Shown in pieces: positions 52,301 through 64,000 of a stretch of DNA of 64,000 bases. The translations under genes and the position numbers were made by a program. Source of the DNA: Lepidurus packardi (lineage: Eukaryota; Arthropoda; Branchiopoda; Notostraca; Triopsidae); the NCBI GenBank assembly GCA_023053545.1, contig JAKZAN010000004.1, positions 6,200,001 through 6,264,000 of the forward strand, in the 5' to 3' direction. The notes under the pieces are model-generated. The model was not told the origin of the DNA. It ran no database searches and worked only from the letters and a program-made list of their open reading frames with translations. Each line of letters begins with the position of its first letter. The first letter of the stretch is position 1.

Positions 52301-53930
52301 ATGCTGTACTGGACGAACTTTAACGCTATCTCGCTGTGTTTCAAACTACCCAAGCTGCGTGCAATTTGGAAATATTTGATACTTGCAATTTTCACCCAAA
52401 GAAAAGCCTCTTTTATAAGAGAACCGAACCGACACAAGAACAACGAATGTCCCGCCCAACCTTTTCAGCTGAATAAAGAAAAGCCTCTCTTTTTCTTTTT
52501 ATTTAGTCTTTCTTTTCTTTTAACAGGTCCACGAGCAGTAATTTTCATCACGCGGTGCTTTTCTTCTCGATAAGCCGGAATCGAGAAGTTAAGAGAGAGC
52601 CTGAGTAAAAATGACCACAGTGTTATTAGCCTTTCCTTTTGAATCTACGCTCTTTGAAGCAGCTTATGAAAAATTTGATGACTGTTGAATTTCTTCTTTG
52701 CCACAGGATTTTGGAGTATACTCTTTGGAAAAAATAATACGCAGATCTTTGCATGAATTCCGACAGTACTTACTAAGGTTACAAATCGACTGTGGTCGGA
52801 AACTATATCAAAGTTTGGGCCTCTTCCATATCTTTTGTTTTCCCCAGAGAGTCAATTTCACCTTGCACTGCGAAAATAGTAAAGGGCCAATTTATAACAA
52901 TATAGTACCAGCATCGTACCTTTTTTGTTTTACAATATAGGTACTGCAGCCTCCCAGCCAGTTTCTGACTTCGGTGATGCTTTGACGGCCATCAAAGGGA
53001 CCCCCAGGTGTGCCAAACCCAATGACCGCCATTTCCAACACCCCGTGCTCGGAACCATAATCACAGGAATCCCATTTTTACCCTTCTAGATGCCAATATA
53101 GAGCAATTTACTTTCTCTAGTCTCTGCTTCACTTTTGCTAACTTCGGAAACACAAGCCGAAATCCCTAAGGCTTCTTCACGCGTCCTAAGCTAATGCTGA
53201 GACTCCTTTCGCATGTGGAAAACGCGTAGCTAACAAACTACCGAGTGTCGGCAACGATCAAATGGAAATCAAGCCTTTGATGACGGTTTATTCTGCCAAG
53301 TCAGTTCCGACTTCCGAGAGTCACGCCGAAGAAAGTTTCCGAATAAATCCGCTCAGCGATTAAGAAATGTTTAAAACTTTCAGGAAAAGCGGTGTGGTAT
53401 GGGAGGAAGCTGTTTGGTTCGCATCACTAGTAATCCTGTAAGCGTTTGTCAAAGAAAAAAAGCCACTGCAGCCGCCTGTTTAAGAGGGCTTGAACCTACA
53501 AAAGATTGTTCAAGCTAGCCTACCTACTACACACACCTCCCAAGAAGCTTTTACAAGAATCAGGCTGAAAGAGAGGCTAACTTCACGGGCGCGGAGACTT
53601 GAGACCCACTCATTAGGCAAATAAGGCGACAAACGATATAGTCAAGCTTGGAGGTCTATATTCCCACACCGGTTCTGTCAGAAAATCTCGCAGCTCTGTA
53701 AAAGGTCAACTATATCCTTATTAACGTAATGTGATACCGCATATCACCTTTTGTAGGAAGAAAAACTTCCCATTTGTATGGTCCTTTTTTCTACTCATTG
53801 ATGGTTTATGTGAATCCGGGGCAGGATTGGACCCGCATAACACCATAGCCGCGTACGTTAGTTCGGCTTAAAGTTAGACTAGCCAAACTTCCTTGATTTA
53901 CGCTCATAAGCGTTCGTTTGAGTCTAAACT
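49336..53930. other. Gene-free stretch
   Basis: No recognisable gene. Weak, widely diverged similarity links three segments near 51168, 51459 and 51506 (CGAAA(C/T)CGC followed by an A/C-rich stretch), which may be an old local repeat. Confidence 0.4.
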
Positions 53931-54260
53931 TTGAAAGTTTACGGAATACGACTTGGAAAGTTTGTGTACAAAACGAACGGTTATAAGCATAATTTTACAA
54001 TTGCTCCATCCACGTGGCGGTACTTGTCGAAAATAGACAATATACGAATTGTTCGTTTTTCGAGTATAGATTTCAATAGCAAATTATTGTTTTGTTCTGT
54101 GGGGCAGTCAATTTCTTTCATTCATGAATCAGTTTTTAGTATTGTCCGGACAGTTGAAGATGTGGCTAAGGAAGATGTTGACGAGATAATTGTCTCCCAT
54201 TGGTTGCCTGTAACTTACGCTCGATCGTGCTTCTTGTCCCAAAATTCAATACTTCGATGA
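53931..54260 (+). pseudogene. Unassigned coding-like ORF fragment without start codon
   Basis: A 109-codon open frame with mixed, protein-like composition. It contains GYKHNFTIAPSTWRYLSKI and later VEDVAKEDVDEIIVSHWLP. An in-frame stop lies just upstream of 53931, and there is no ATG near the beginning. The pattern of alternating hydrophobic strands followed by an acidic segment looks more like real protein than the other spurious ORFs nearby, but I cannot assign a family. An LTR-like segment lies about 360 nt downstream, so a remnant of a mobile-element or captured gene is possible. Confidence is low. Confidence 0.25.
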
Positions 54261-54624
54261 AAAAATCGTTGATTGCCAATTAAATTAATTTAAAAAGATT
54301 TAAAATATATTAAAGTAGCGTATTCTTTAAAAGCACGCACTCTCTCGGCATGCGCATAATAAACAGAGGAAATAAATAAACAAGGTGGCGGGGTTAAGCT
54401 TAAGTCTGGGCACACGAGTACTCGTTATAGACTTGCCTGACTTGAGATCAAAACTAATAGTCGACTTTCAAAGTCTAAGTCAACTAGCTAAATAAAACGC
54501 TTTTATCCAGAAGTTTACGCATCTCTAACGCTTGTAAGCAAGCCTTGGGTAGACTTTTAAGTTGAATTTTCGTCCAAACGAACGCGGCTCATACGTTATG
54601 TAAAAAAACAGTAAAAGAGATTAT

Positions 54625-54795
54625 TGTTATGATGTAGTGTAATGCATTGACATATTTTCTTCATTAGTGGTTTGTTATATAAGAACCCAAACAAGGATTG
54701 GAGCAGCTCCGTATTCCATTTGCTGAATAAATCAACACGAAAGAGATTCATTGTTGATTTCATTCTTGGTTTAAATACGAAATGGTAGAAAATTC
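54625..54795 (+). mobile_element. Possible small solo LTR
   Basis: The segment starts TGTTATGATG, contains TATATAAG (54676-54683) and, about 50 nt later, AATAAA (54726-54731). The latter is embedded in an 8-bp perfect stem, AATCAACA...TGTTGATT. TATA and poly(A) signals this close together are typical of short retrotransposon LTRs. No second LTR, target duplication, primer-binding site or gag-pol sequence is visible, so this is only a suggestion. Confidence 0.25.
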
Positions 54796-57700
54796 GACCA
54801 CCCCTCGATAGATACCATTTGCCAAAACCAACAATGAAAAGGAGGAAAAATTGTCGAGCGGACTAAAAGTGCGTGTCTTGTATTGCTCTATAATAGCCAC
54901 CTACCCCCTTCTCCATTTTGTAAGTTTGTAGTAGGGGGCAAAAAGATTGAGAACGTCTTTCTTCTTGCCTATCAACCACTTTTCACTTTGCACGCCATTA
55001 TAATTCAATAGCTTTCAGTGTGCTCAGTCAGCCATAATTGATCCTCCATCGCCAGTCACTTCTGGCCTCCTGGTTTTTCTCTTTGGGTGAGCCAAAAGCA
55101 AAAGGGGAGAAACCGCACAAAAACCCTATCCAAAGCTTTCAAGACCAGCAGCAGCTGAATGAAAATTTACCACGCACCATCAGCCCTTTCGAAGCCTCAA
55201 ACACAAACGCAAGGTGTTTTAACTCCAAGCAATCCTTTACAAATCTTGCGACACAACGGGTAAGAAAAAAAAATCGAATTGAAACCTCACCTTTTGAAAA
55301 CCAAAATATGCAAATGAAGTATTTGAACTGAGAAAAGGAACAGAACTGCTGTCGAACAAATTGCTACAAAAAAAACATTCTTGACTTTTTGGGTGGTACA
55401 AAAAAAAACGGAAAAAATAGCTTTAAAAAATGAGGCAAGGCTTCATAACGGAAAGTATTGACTAAAATCAATAGCAACTTGGGCTCCGGTTGCACCTTAA
55501 AAGAACTTCTCCCCCTGGGAAGTTCTTTAAGGTAAAAGAGAACCCTTTAATTAAGTCCTTGCGTCAGGCTCAGGCTAAAAATGAGCCAGCAACGTTTCTG
55601 TCCACTTTCAAGCATGACCACTCTGAATTAGACGCTGTCCCATGTAAAAACACGCGCCGTGAGCATCAGCTCACCTTTAGAAAAGAGGGGAGAATGCATA
55701 AACATGAGACCTGAATCTCACCACCGGAAGCACGGAGACTTAATTAAGGAGTAAACGGAGGCGGTCGCGTGGGCTTTACCTCGGCTTTTTTGGGGGGAAA
55801 CTATGGAGGGGCGACAATAGAAAAAGCTAATGAAGCATGATGGCACTGGCTTCACCCCTCTCGACTTACTAAAACCCCCATCAAGACAAGAAGTTCTCCT
55901 ATGCCTGCACATACTTTGCTGCGTTGACCTTACCTTGGACTTTGGGCAGACTTATAGCTTGACAGCTATTCAATTGCAATTAACAAGTCTGGTGATGAAT
56001 GAATCCAAACCTCCGCTAGATATCGGCGACCCATTACAACGCCTTCCCACACAGCTTTACCTTGAAATGCGAACACGGCATGCAGTGGAAACAGGCTCTA
56101 GTTCAGCTATACAAGCTTCCCATATACAAGGCAGAAAGATAATATACAAGGGTGAGAAAATTTAATGACAGTCATTGATTCGCGTCGGGGACTTTTGACT
56201 CTTAAAATTAGGATAAAAAATGATGCTGTTCCAATCGCGTGCCTGTTATTCTTGGTGCGGATTTACCCGAAATCTGTCTGACCCCTTTTATAAGTACTAT
56301 AATCGCATTTGACCCTACCAAGTCGCTCGAAATGTTGTTCGCCTGAACCTCTCGGAAACGTGCAAACGTTGTAGCGCTCGTGCGGCGTGCTGCGTGAGGC
56401 TCACGAAGAGGGGGGACACAAAAATCTTGAAAAATTTCGTAAACAATTACTTTTATTTATAATAATTACAAAAAATGTGAGCCTTTTTCTGACATGACCC
56501 ACATTTCTCAAAAGCGAGACCACCGTACAATCCGACGTGTGAGGTGACCAAAGAAAATTGGGGAAAAACAAGTCCGCACACAGGAGCAATTATCCCGTAC
56601 GGTGCCAACGAATTGCTGCTGTGTATATGCCGAGGCCAAAAGGGGGACCACCAGCTTACTTTTGACCACGATTATATGGAGTCATTACATGGTCAGTGAA
56701 GCAAACTCCAGCACAGCTAAAAGACCCGAAGATGGAGGCGCCGACATGGGCCAAGAACACGAGTCCGGTGCTCCATCAACGGGGGGCAATAGCACGTTTT
56801 ACACCACACGACTTTTTTAGCAGCTCAGAAGACTTTGGCTCCCTGACATATCAAACTAAAAGGAGTAACATATAGCGTATGGGGCTGCTGTTTTTCCACC
56901 AGTACTATTCAGAAGCTCACAGCTCAGCTATAAGCCCAAACTAACCCACAAGAAAATAGCCTATAATTACCATGGGACTGCTCCTAAAATTACTGCTTGC
57001 CTTTTTTTGGAAGGACCCAGGCTCCCAGCTTATAGCAACTTCAAAGCTGGCCACACTTAATATTAAATACTTTGCCTTACTATTACACAGGCCCCCAGCC
57101 ACCCCCCTCCTCCTCCTCCAAAAGTGCAGTAGTGGTATGGTATAGTATACAAAACATTCCCACGAGGAAGAGGACAAAATTTCTGCAAAGTTTATATTCG
57201 TTCCTATCGCTATAATAAACACGGCAGTAAAAAAAAGACAATAAAGCAGCGCCAATCTAAAAAAGATCCCATCACTGTAGGCCTTCCTTTTAATATAAAG
57301 GTTAAAAGATATAAACGGGCCATTTCAAACTTCGTTACCAGGGAAAATTACGACTAACCAACCGCAAAATCGTCGGTGGCCAGCGTCATTAATGACAAGT
57401 ATTATATATGGGCTTCTTATCCCCACCCTTTCATACGTATTGGGTGGTAGTACTACGGGGTAGGTTTCGATCTAAAAAAGAAGTCTTATAACTACTCTCA
57501 GAACTCGTTCGCTTATTGTCTGTGTCTGTAATTTGCAACGGGCTCCCTGATGAGCTCTCTGGCTCCTTTCAGAAAGGCAAGTAAAATGCTTTGCAAACTT
57601 CCTCGCTGCTGTTATTACTATTAAGGAAAAAGTCTTATACTGCGAAGGAATTAAGCGGAATCTTTGCGATCCAAAATTAGAGTAATCTTTCCCTTCTCAA

Positions 57701-58012
57701 TTATGTTCACACAAAAATGGCTGAAAGTACCGCGCGACTAACAGCTTCTGTATATACACATATGCCTGAGCACACAAAAGCGACAAAGATTTCACCTGGG
57801 CACTTTAGGCCCCATAAGCGAAAAGCCCCGAGAAGAAAAAAAATTTTCAATTATATAAAAAAAAGTCAAGGACATAATGTCGCAGAAAAGTTAACAATTA
57901 TTAAGTCCAAGACCCGGATAAGTTGAATAGTAAATAATTGCTCCCGTTTTTATTTTGTCTTTTTCTTTCTCAGCTTTTCTATTTATTCTTTTTCAGGTAC
58001 TACAGGGATAAG
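54796..58012. other. Gene-free stretch
   Basis: No recognisable gene, RNA or transposon. Several ORFs of 60-110 codons exist without recognisable motifs. Confidence 0.4.
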
Positions 58013-58083
58013 GTTTGCTGCTGTGTTCATATCAACGCCTCATATATTACCTTCTTGGCCCGCTGATATGAACGTATAGCAAA
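58013..58083. ncRNA. Imperfect hairpin of about 24-bp stem; possible pre-miRNA-like fold
   Basis: The left arm at about 58013-58037 (GTTTGCT...GTTCATATCAACG) pairs with 58060-58083 (CGCTGATATGAACGTATAGCAAA), about 19 of 23 positions matching, across a loop of about 22 nt. The total length of about 71 nt fits a microRNA precursor, but a small inverted repeat from a mobile element is equally possible. Confidence 0.25.
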
Positions 58084-61000
58084 GCCAGGGCTCTGCCAGC
58101 AATTACCTCGGGAAAAGCCACGATTATCCCATCAAGACGCACAAAAAAATGCTAGTTCTCAGACGAAAAAACTACACCACAAGAAAATTAATAACAGAGC
58201 GTTTAGCTTTGCTGGATCTTGCTATGGTTTTTAAAATTTTTTTGTTAGGGGGGCCAAGTCAAGAAGCTGGATCCTATATATTAAAAGCTCTTCTGGTGGT
58301 CACCACCGTCTATATAAGCATAATGGCTGCTGGACACCTCGCGTTGGGTGGGTTTGTCCTGTACCCCCTCCCCCTCACCTTTGTGGATTAGATTCACCAA
58401 ATTCTTCTTTATACGTCGCTCGGGCATATTTTTGAACCAGATCCTCCTGTTTTTATACAACATTTTTTTTTATAGAAAAGGGTTTGGAAAGCTCAGATGC
58501 ACGAAAGTCTTTCTTTCTAGATGATACGAGATATTTTCCTCGTCTCCCCTTATATTCTTGTCAGAAACTATACGATGGCCTTGGCGGGTGGGCGCTAGAA
58601 TTTTTTTTTTATTATTATGCCAGACCAACGTTTTATAGACTTTCCTGTTAATATCGGATGACACTATGGCTATCTCGCGTTCAACAGAAATGTAGACTTT
58701 TTAACTTTAGAAAAGGGGAAAAAATGGCGATGCTTCTGGGGTGAGCTGACCCCGATGGAATCTTCCTAAAAGTAAAATAAAAAAAATAAAAAATAAGGAA
58801 AAGTTTAGGTCAAGCCTGATAGAAACGGGACACGATCATTTTCCAGACTTCATAATCTCTCTATACCTCGTGTGCCTGATCAGTCGCGTTCGTGAAAGTG
58901 ACAGTTCCATTACTTGGCATTGCTGCCGGGCGAATTAAGTTCAGGCAACTTAACCGCGTAGTTTTTTTATTCTTTTAATTATCTTTTCATTATTCTTTTT
59001 TGTTTGTTATACAATATCTGTTATGTTATCTAAGAGTACAAAACCATTTAAGACGGCACGCACTTCTCGTACCTGAAGCTCTATACTTTCTTTTAATGGT
59101 TAACGAAAAGTTCTCTCCAAAAGCAAGCTTCCAAGTCCGGCCTTTTATAATTTCAAATGGAAAATTAGTTTTTGCCCGCAAGGAGCAAGCAAGGAGACTA
59201 AAACGAAAACCGGTGTGCCCGCAATTTTGATTCGTATAGTGTTCCCGAAACATCAGCACTGGCACATGGAACCATAGCTTTTCAAAAATGTGGATTGAGA
59301 GAGAACAAAAAAAATTAAAAAAAAACGTAAGCCTATAATTTTGGTAAGACATGCAAGACGCCGCCTTTTTCTTTTGGAACAAAGCAAACATACTTCCCCA
59401 GCACCGCTTAGCAACCAAAATCCTTCCCAAACGAGCCAAAAGTAAACGTCTTCACACATTTAACAACATTATCCACTATACCGCTAAAGTTGGCGGAAAT
59501 CTTCCTCAATTCGTTCTTCCTCAATTCGCTTGTTCACTGAATTTTGTATTCCCGTCCGTTTGCTTTAAGATGCCGGTTTCAATATAAGCGGCCCTAAGTC
59601 CAGCCATAATATTGGAACTATCATTCGTTCTGGACCATCTTAGAAAAGAATGCGGAGAAGAGAAGCTGCGCTACAGTTCATAAAAATTAACGTGGGCTAT
59701 TCAGGTCCATTAATTACGAATGCCGTCCCCTTCTTCTCTCTCTATAGCAAAAGAAAAAGGGGGATAAGGAGGATCATTAGCGGCAAAAGTCTTGAAAGTA
59801 CTTATATACCATTGCAGTTTTGGTACCTTGACTTAATGCAAAGTGAAGCCTCGATCTTGCTTTGCCGCTGTGGAAAAAGGAGCTGTATAAACTTAGCTCA
59901 AAAGTGTATCTATCTGCCTCTCAAAAGCTTCCTGAATTGGCACTTAATTTGCATTCCTCTCTCTATATAAATTAGAACTTGGGGGGAATAGAAGCTACCG
60001 CTATCTACCTCAGGACCCCCATGTGAAAGGGTGTAATAAGTCATGTACTGGTACCCAGGGAACATAATTTCCCAGATGAAGACAGCTAAGTGAAATTACG
60101 AGATGTTGCAACCTGCTAACATCAATTCGGAGCTTCATTTGCAACAGCTTTGAAGATTGTCGGAAAGTTTATGTTCCTTGTTTGGCGTATAATTTTTTTA
60201 AAGTAGCAGAACTTTCGGAGAGGACTCTATACTTCAAAAAGAAGGCCGACTTTAAAAAGGATTGCACATCTTTCACCAATCTCTATTAAAAGTTGACACT
60301 GACCTTACCTATCCGTCTTGGGCGGGCGACTTTCGAACGTCGCCAGGAGCTCACTTGCTACGTGTATATGCCTGGCGCCCAACACCAACACCAGAATAGC
60401 AAAACTGTGTCGCTTGTCATTTGGCACCGTACACATTACAAATTAGCCCTTTTGGACTCTTTTGACCCATCACTTGTCTTTGCTGGAGATCTTATACCTC
60501 AAGGTATGAAAGGAAAGGATAAGGTAGGGCAAGTTCAACATGGACGGAAATAGCCAGTGCCAGTGCTTCATAATGACCGCAGCGAGGGACAGGTATATAA
60601 CTACAATTAAGATGAAAAAAGAAGAAAAACAGAAAGGAACAAGAAGAAAGAAAAAATAACCTGTTCTATTAAAAAAATGGCACGAGTTAGGGAAAGTTCA
60701 AGCATAGCGTACCCAAAAGCAGGCATCTTCATATACGACCTCTTCATAGAACCCGAGACAACACAACAATGCTTTGCATTCGTTTTTTGTTCAACGTCTG
60801 AGTGTCCGGTCTTAATCTGCAAAGACGCCGAGTCTGGGCGTCTCTTTGTGTAATCAAGGAAGAGATTTTTGCTACCATTCTTATCATAAAAGTACAACAT
60901 GACCCTTCCTGGGGAGTTATATAATCAAGATGGGTGTTTTGGTGCACCGGCGTAAAAGATAAGCCACGCTGTTAGTTAATATGCAAAAGATGAGAGGTTG

Positions 61001-61399
61001 GTGACTCGCGAGAATTGAATAGACTAGAGCTAAACAGCAACTTCCTAAAGGGACAGCCCCCTTTAGGGTCCCTTCCTTTTTAAACTCAAGCTCCGACAAT
61101 GACGCCCATTAAGCAGGCTATCCAGGTTCCTACACGCTTTAATTCGCCTGGCTCACGAAGAGCTAAAGAAATTTGCCTTCATTGCATAACAAAGTAGAAA
61201 AACTAGCGCCACGGACCCAACTTTTTTGCGACTCGAATTAAAACTGCCCCAGCTTGACCTCATAACTGGGCTCATAAATCAACAACTCAAACTTTTATCC
61301 TGGACAGCAACAATGCGCCTATACAAGAGAACTATAGATGCAAATGTCAGTAAATTCTGCAATAAATAAACACTAACTTCCGGACAAATTAACTTATTA
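58084..61399. other. Gene-free stretch
   Basis: No recognisable gene. ORFs are short and featureless. Confidence 0.4.
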
Positions 61400-61439
61400 T
61401 AAGGCCTTCGATAATATTTTATTTCTAATCTTACAAGTT

Positions 61440-61502
61440 TCAGAAATTATAGTGAAAAAAAATTATAGAAAGAAATTATAGTTCCTGAAATTATAGTGAA
61501 AT
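61440..61502 (+). repeat. GAAATTATAG short repeats
   Basis: GAAATTATAGTGAAA occurs twice about 45 bp apart, with a further AGAAATTATAG between them. The block lies in a strongly AT-rich region reaching to about 62180. Confidence 0.75.
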
Positions 61503-63634
61503 ATGTATAGTTTAAAATTCTTCGTTGTCATTCACGATACTTCATACGCTACCCAGCGTAATAAGATCACACCAAAGTAACAATGAAACACCATAGATCG
61601 AGCAAAACGAGTAAGACGTGTCCGGATTTCTTAGTTCTGCTTCGATATTCCTAATTGACAATTTTTACATTAATTTGTTTCCTACTGTATCTTTAGGACA
61701 ATGAAACCAGTAACGATTAAGTAATGATAGAATTGTTTACAACATCAACAGCTGGTAAGTCTTACTTTTTCCTAAGATTTACTGGAATTTCTCTTCTTTA
61801 ATTAACACTTCTTTATTTTTTAACTGTCATACAACTACTTTTTTGGATCCTTATAACACCTCGGCCCTTTCACATCAATGAAACGTTTAGAATCAAAATT
61901 ACATATTATAATAAAAAAAAATTGCATATAAAAAGCGGTTGAAGAACTGTGTGGTAAGCTTATTACTGCAAGAATATAACACATAATTTGTAGCTAGTTT
62001 GCTTGGAGCTAAAATCTGTAAAATTTTAAAGAAAATATCGAAAAAACGGCGTTACAATTTCGAAATCTTGTTAAAAACTTGCTTATTTCTATAGCATTAC
62101 TGGATTTGTATAACAGTGTAGCATTACAAAAAACGCATAGTTTCAGAAAGCTGTCTTATTCCTGAAATCTCTGATTAATATTTATATTTTTTTCTCGTGT
62201 TTCAAAAGCGGAAAGACTGCTGCCAACCTACGCGTGAACCCATTTTGCATGCCAATTATCAGCACAGACACTGCGACCGGACATGGAAAGGTGTATACAT
62301 TGCCACCGTATAAGCGAGAAAAGAGATGAGCTGTCAAAAGTTGAGGTGCTATAGGGTGAGAGCCAAAAACCATCAGGCCAGGTGCAGGAGCGAGTTAATT
62401 GGGTGCCATTTCTCGCCGAGCATCGAATGTCGATATAGAGCAAAATGAAACGCTCTCCGTATACTAGTGCTGGAATTGTAGTACGTCTTTAATACCGTAC
62501 AACCTTTCGCCATTGACTCAAGCTACATTATTTTGCCCATTCAGGTAGTCAAGTTCACAATGAGAAACTCTTTTTGGCTCTTTGGACTTCAAATCTGTCA
62601 AGCTGCTCTTTAAATAATGTTTGCAATACAAAAGGTTACCACACTAGCTTTCTAACCTAGTTTTTGTAACCCCTGTCAGCTCTAATGCTAACAACAGGGT
62701 AATGAAAGCCCACAGTTGAGGATTGAAATGGTCCCATGACACATTTTAAAAGCCATCCAAAGCGCAATGGCAGACTCCGTGCTGAGTTTTGCTCGGGACA
62801 AATGATTCCCTCGTGGTATACATGACAGAATGTTGCCTGGAGCAACAACATGAAACAGCGAAGAAGACCTAGGACTCATCAAACTTTTCCTATAAGCTTT
62901 TCGTTGTTCTTGCGGAAATGGAGGACCATAATAATACCAGAACTTGATAACAAAAGCTCCTCAAGTTTTAGTAAAAGCAACCTAGTATATGGACCCACCG
63001 CTTATTGAAATGAAGCCTTATAGATAAATACAGAGAAAAGATCCGAAAACGAAAAACATTTCCGTTTTAAGCTGCTTGTAAAATTTCGTCTGGATGTTGA
63101 CATGACACGGACACAAGACACGACAAACGCATGGCTTAAAGTGATCAAAACGTGAGATAGGTTTAGACCCAAATTAGAAGGCGACAATCCTATATCTCGT
63201 GCTCTTTCAAGTTCGCAGCCGAGGTGTTTCTCAATCTCCTTGCGTTTCTTATCCATCAAACCCTTTTCCTTATCAACTTCTTGGTGTGTCGTATGTGTCG
63301 ACCAAAAACCTCGCCTCCTTTTGGTAAATCCAGCGTATCTCGGAGTTCCCCGAAGCTAAGTAGATCCTTTAATGTTTCCTCGCAAAAAGTGATCACTTTT
63401 CACTTCCTTGACAAAAACCTCTTACTTTTGAAGGCTCTCAAAATAACTCTTCCTTCAAATGTTCTTATAACTCTGCAGCCGACCTTTCAGACACAAACTA
63501 AACCCCGCAAATTTGGCAGCAATTCGATACCAAACGGATGCTTCCTACTACCCTACAATTCGAGACGGGTCATTCGGCAGCTTCCCTGGACATACCCTGG
63601 ACACTTCACTACTTATGAAATCCGGAAATATAAT
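61503..63634. other. AT-rich, gene-free stretch up to the assembly gap
   Basis: No gene is recognised. Positions 61680-62180 are very AT-rich. Positions 62215-62450 are less AT-rich and open in several frames, without a recognisable domain. An AACAGCTGG E-box lies near 61746. Confidence 0.4.
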
Positions 63635-63734
63635 NNNNNNNNNNNNNNNNNNNNNNNNNNNNNNNNNNNNNNNNNNNNNNNNNNNNNNNNNNNNNNNNNN
63701 NNNNNNNNNNNNNNNNNNNNNNNNNNNNNNNNNN
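63635..63734. other. Assembly gap of 100 N, probably spurious
   Basis: Exactly 100 N, the conventional placeholder for a gap of unknown size. The 18 bases before it (63617-63634, GAAATCCGGAAATATAAT) are identical to the 18 bases after it (63735-63752), so the two contigs probably overlap and no sequence is missing. Confidence 0.9.
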
Positions 63735-64000
63735 GAAATCCGGAAATATAATTATTTCAAGAAAGCCCTTCGGACATTTATGGACGGAAGCATTGTTACA
63801 CAGGTAGTGGCATGGACAGTTTCCCTTTTTATTACTCTTTCCAAGCTAACTCTTTAAGAGAGATATAATAATATGGAATATTTCTGGCTAATCCCTGCAC
63901 TGAAGTCAAAACTAGGAGTATTTTAATAACTATTGACTAAATAATGTTTTCACAGAATGCTCTCCTATCCTCCCTGTGTGAAATTGTGGACGCTCAATCC
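63735..64000. other. Sequence after the gap, no gene seen
   Basis: The first 18 bases duplicate those before the gap. Nothing coding is recognisable in the remainder. Confidence 0.5.

Noticed and set aside
57717..58391. ATG ORFs at 57717 and 58149
   Set aside because: Composition follows the local AT-rich background; no domain, signal peptide or promoter was seen.
63224..63857. ORFs running through the N gap
   Set aside because: The open frames exist only because N is read as any residue, and the flanking peptide has no recognisable features.

Overview
This is a piece of a eukaryotic, almost certainly arthropod, genome. The grounds are an intronless Atonal-type proneural bHLH gene, arthropod-style core promoters (TATA plus a TCAGTC initiator; DRE and E2F sites), mostly short introns (55-112 nt) and abundant simple repeats. 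The mix of short introns with long gene-free stretches would fit a crustacean such as a branchiopod, but the species cannot be fixed from the sequence. A run of exactly 100 N (63635-63734) shows it is a scaffold.

Two genes are well supported. On the minus strand, an eight-exon gene runs from an ATG at 9003 to a stop at 3313. The reconstructed frame is open across all seven introns and gives a protein of about 1310 residues, low in complexity and rich in Ser, Pro and charged residues. I do not recognise the family. Its promoter (9025-9079) carries two DRE-like sites and an E2F-like site. Behind its 3' end, at about 1288-1570, lies a decayed partial copy of its own exon 5 / intron 5 / exon 6 junction. 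On the plus strand, 40216-41241 encodes the Atonal protein, with TATA box and initiator correctly spaced about 350 nt upstream and a candidate poly(A) signal about 600 nt downstream.

The rest (about 9.1-39.8 kb and 41.9-64 kb) shows no recognisable gene. It holds microsatellites, a 39-bp tandem array, an inverted array of 20-bp units, a diverged dispersed repeat present twice in opposite orientations (14.6 kb and 27.2 kb), a cluster of GTTCGTTA(A/T)CC motifs, an LTR-like segment and a hairpin near 58.0 kb. The roughly 30-kb flank of ato may contain its regulatory DNA, but that is inference. Two short ORFs with signal-peptide-like starts (20868, 42626) are listed as low-confidence candidates. 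No CRISPR array, rRNA, tRNA or intact transposon was seen.
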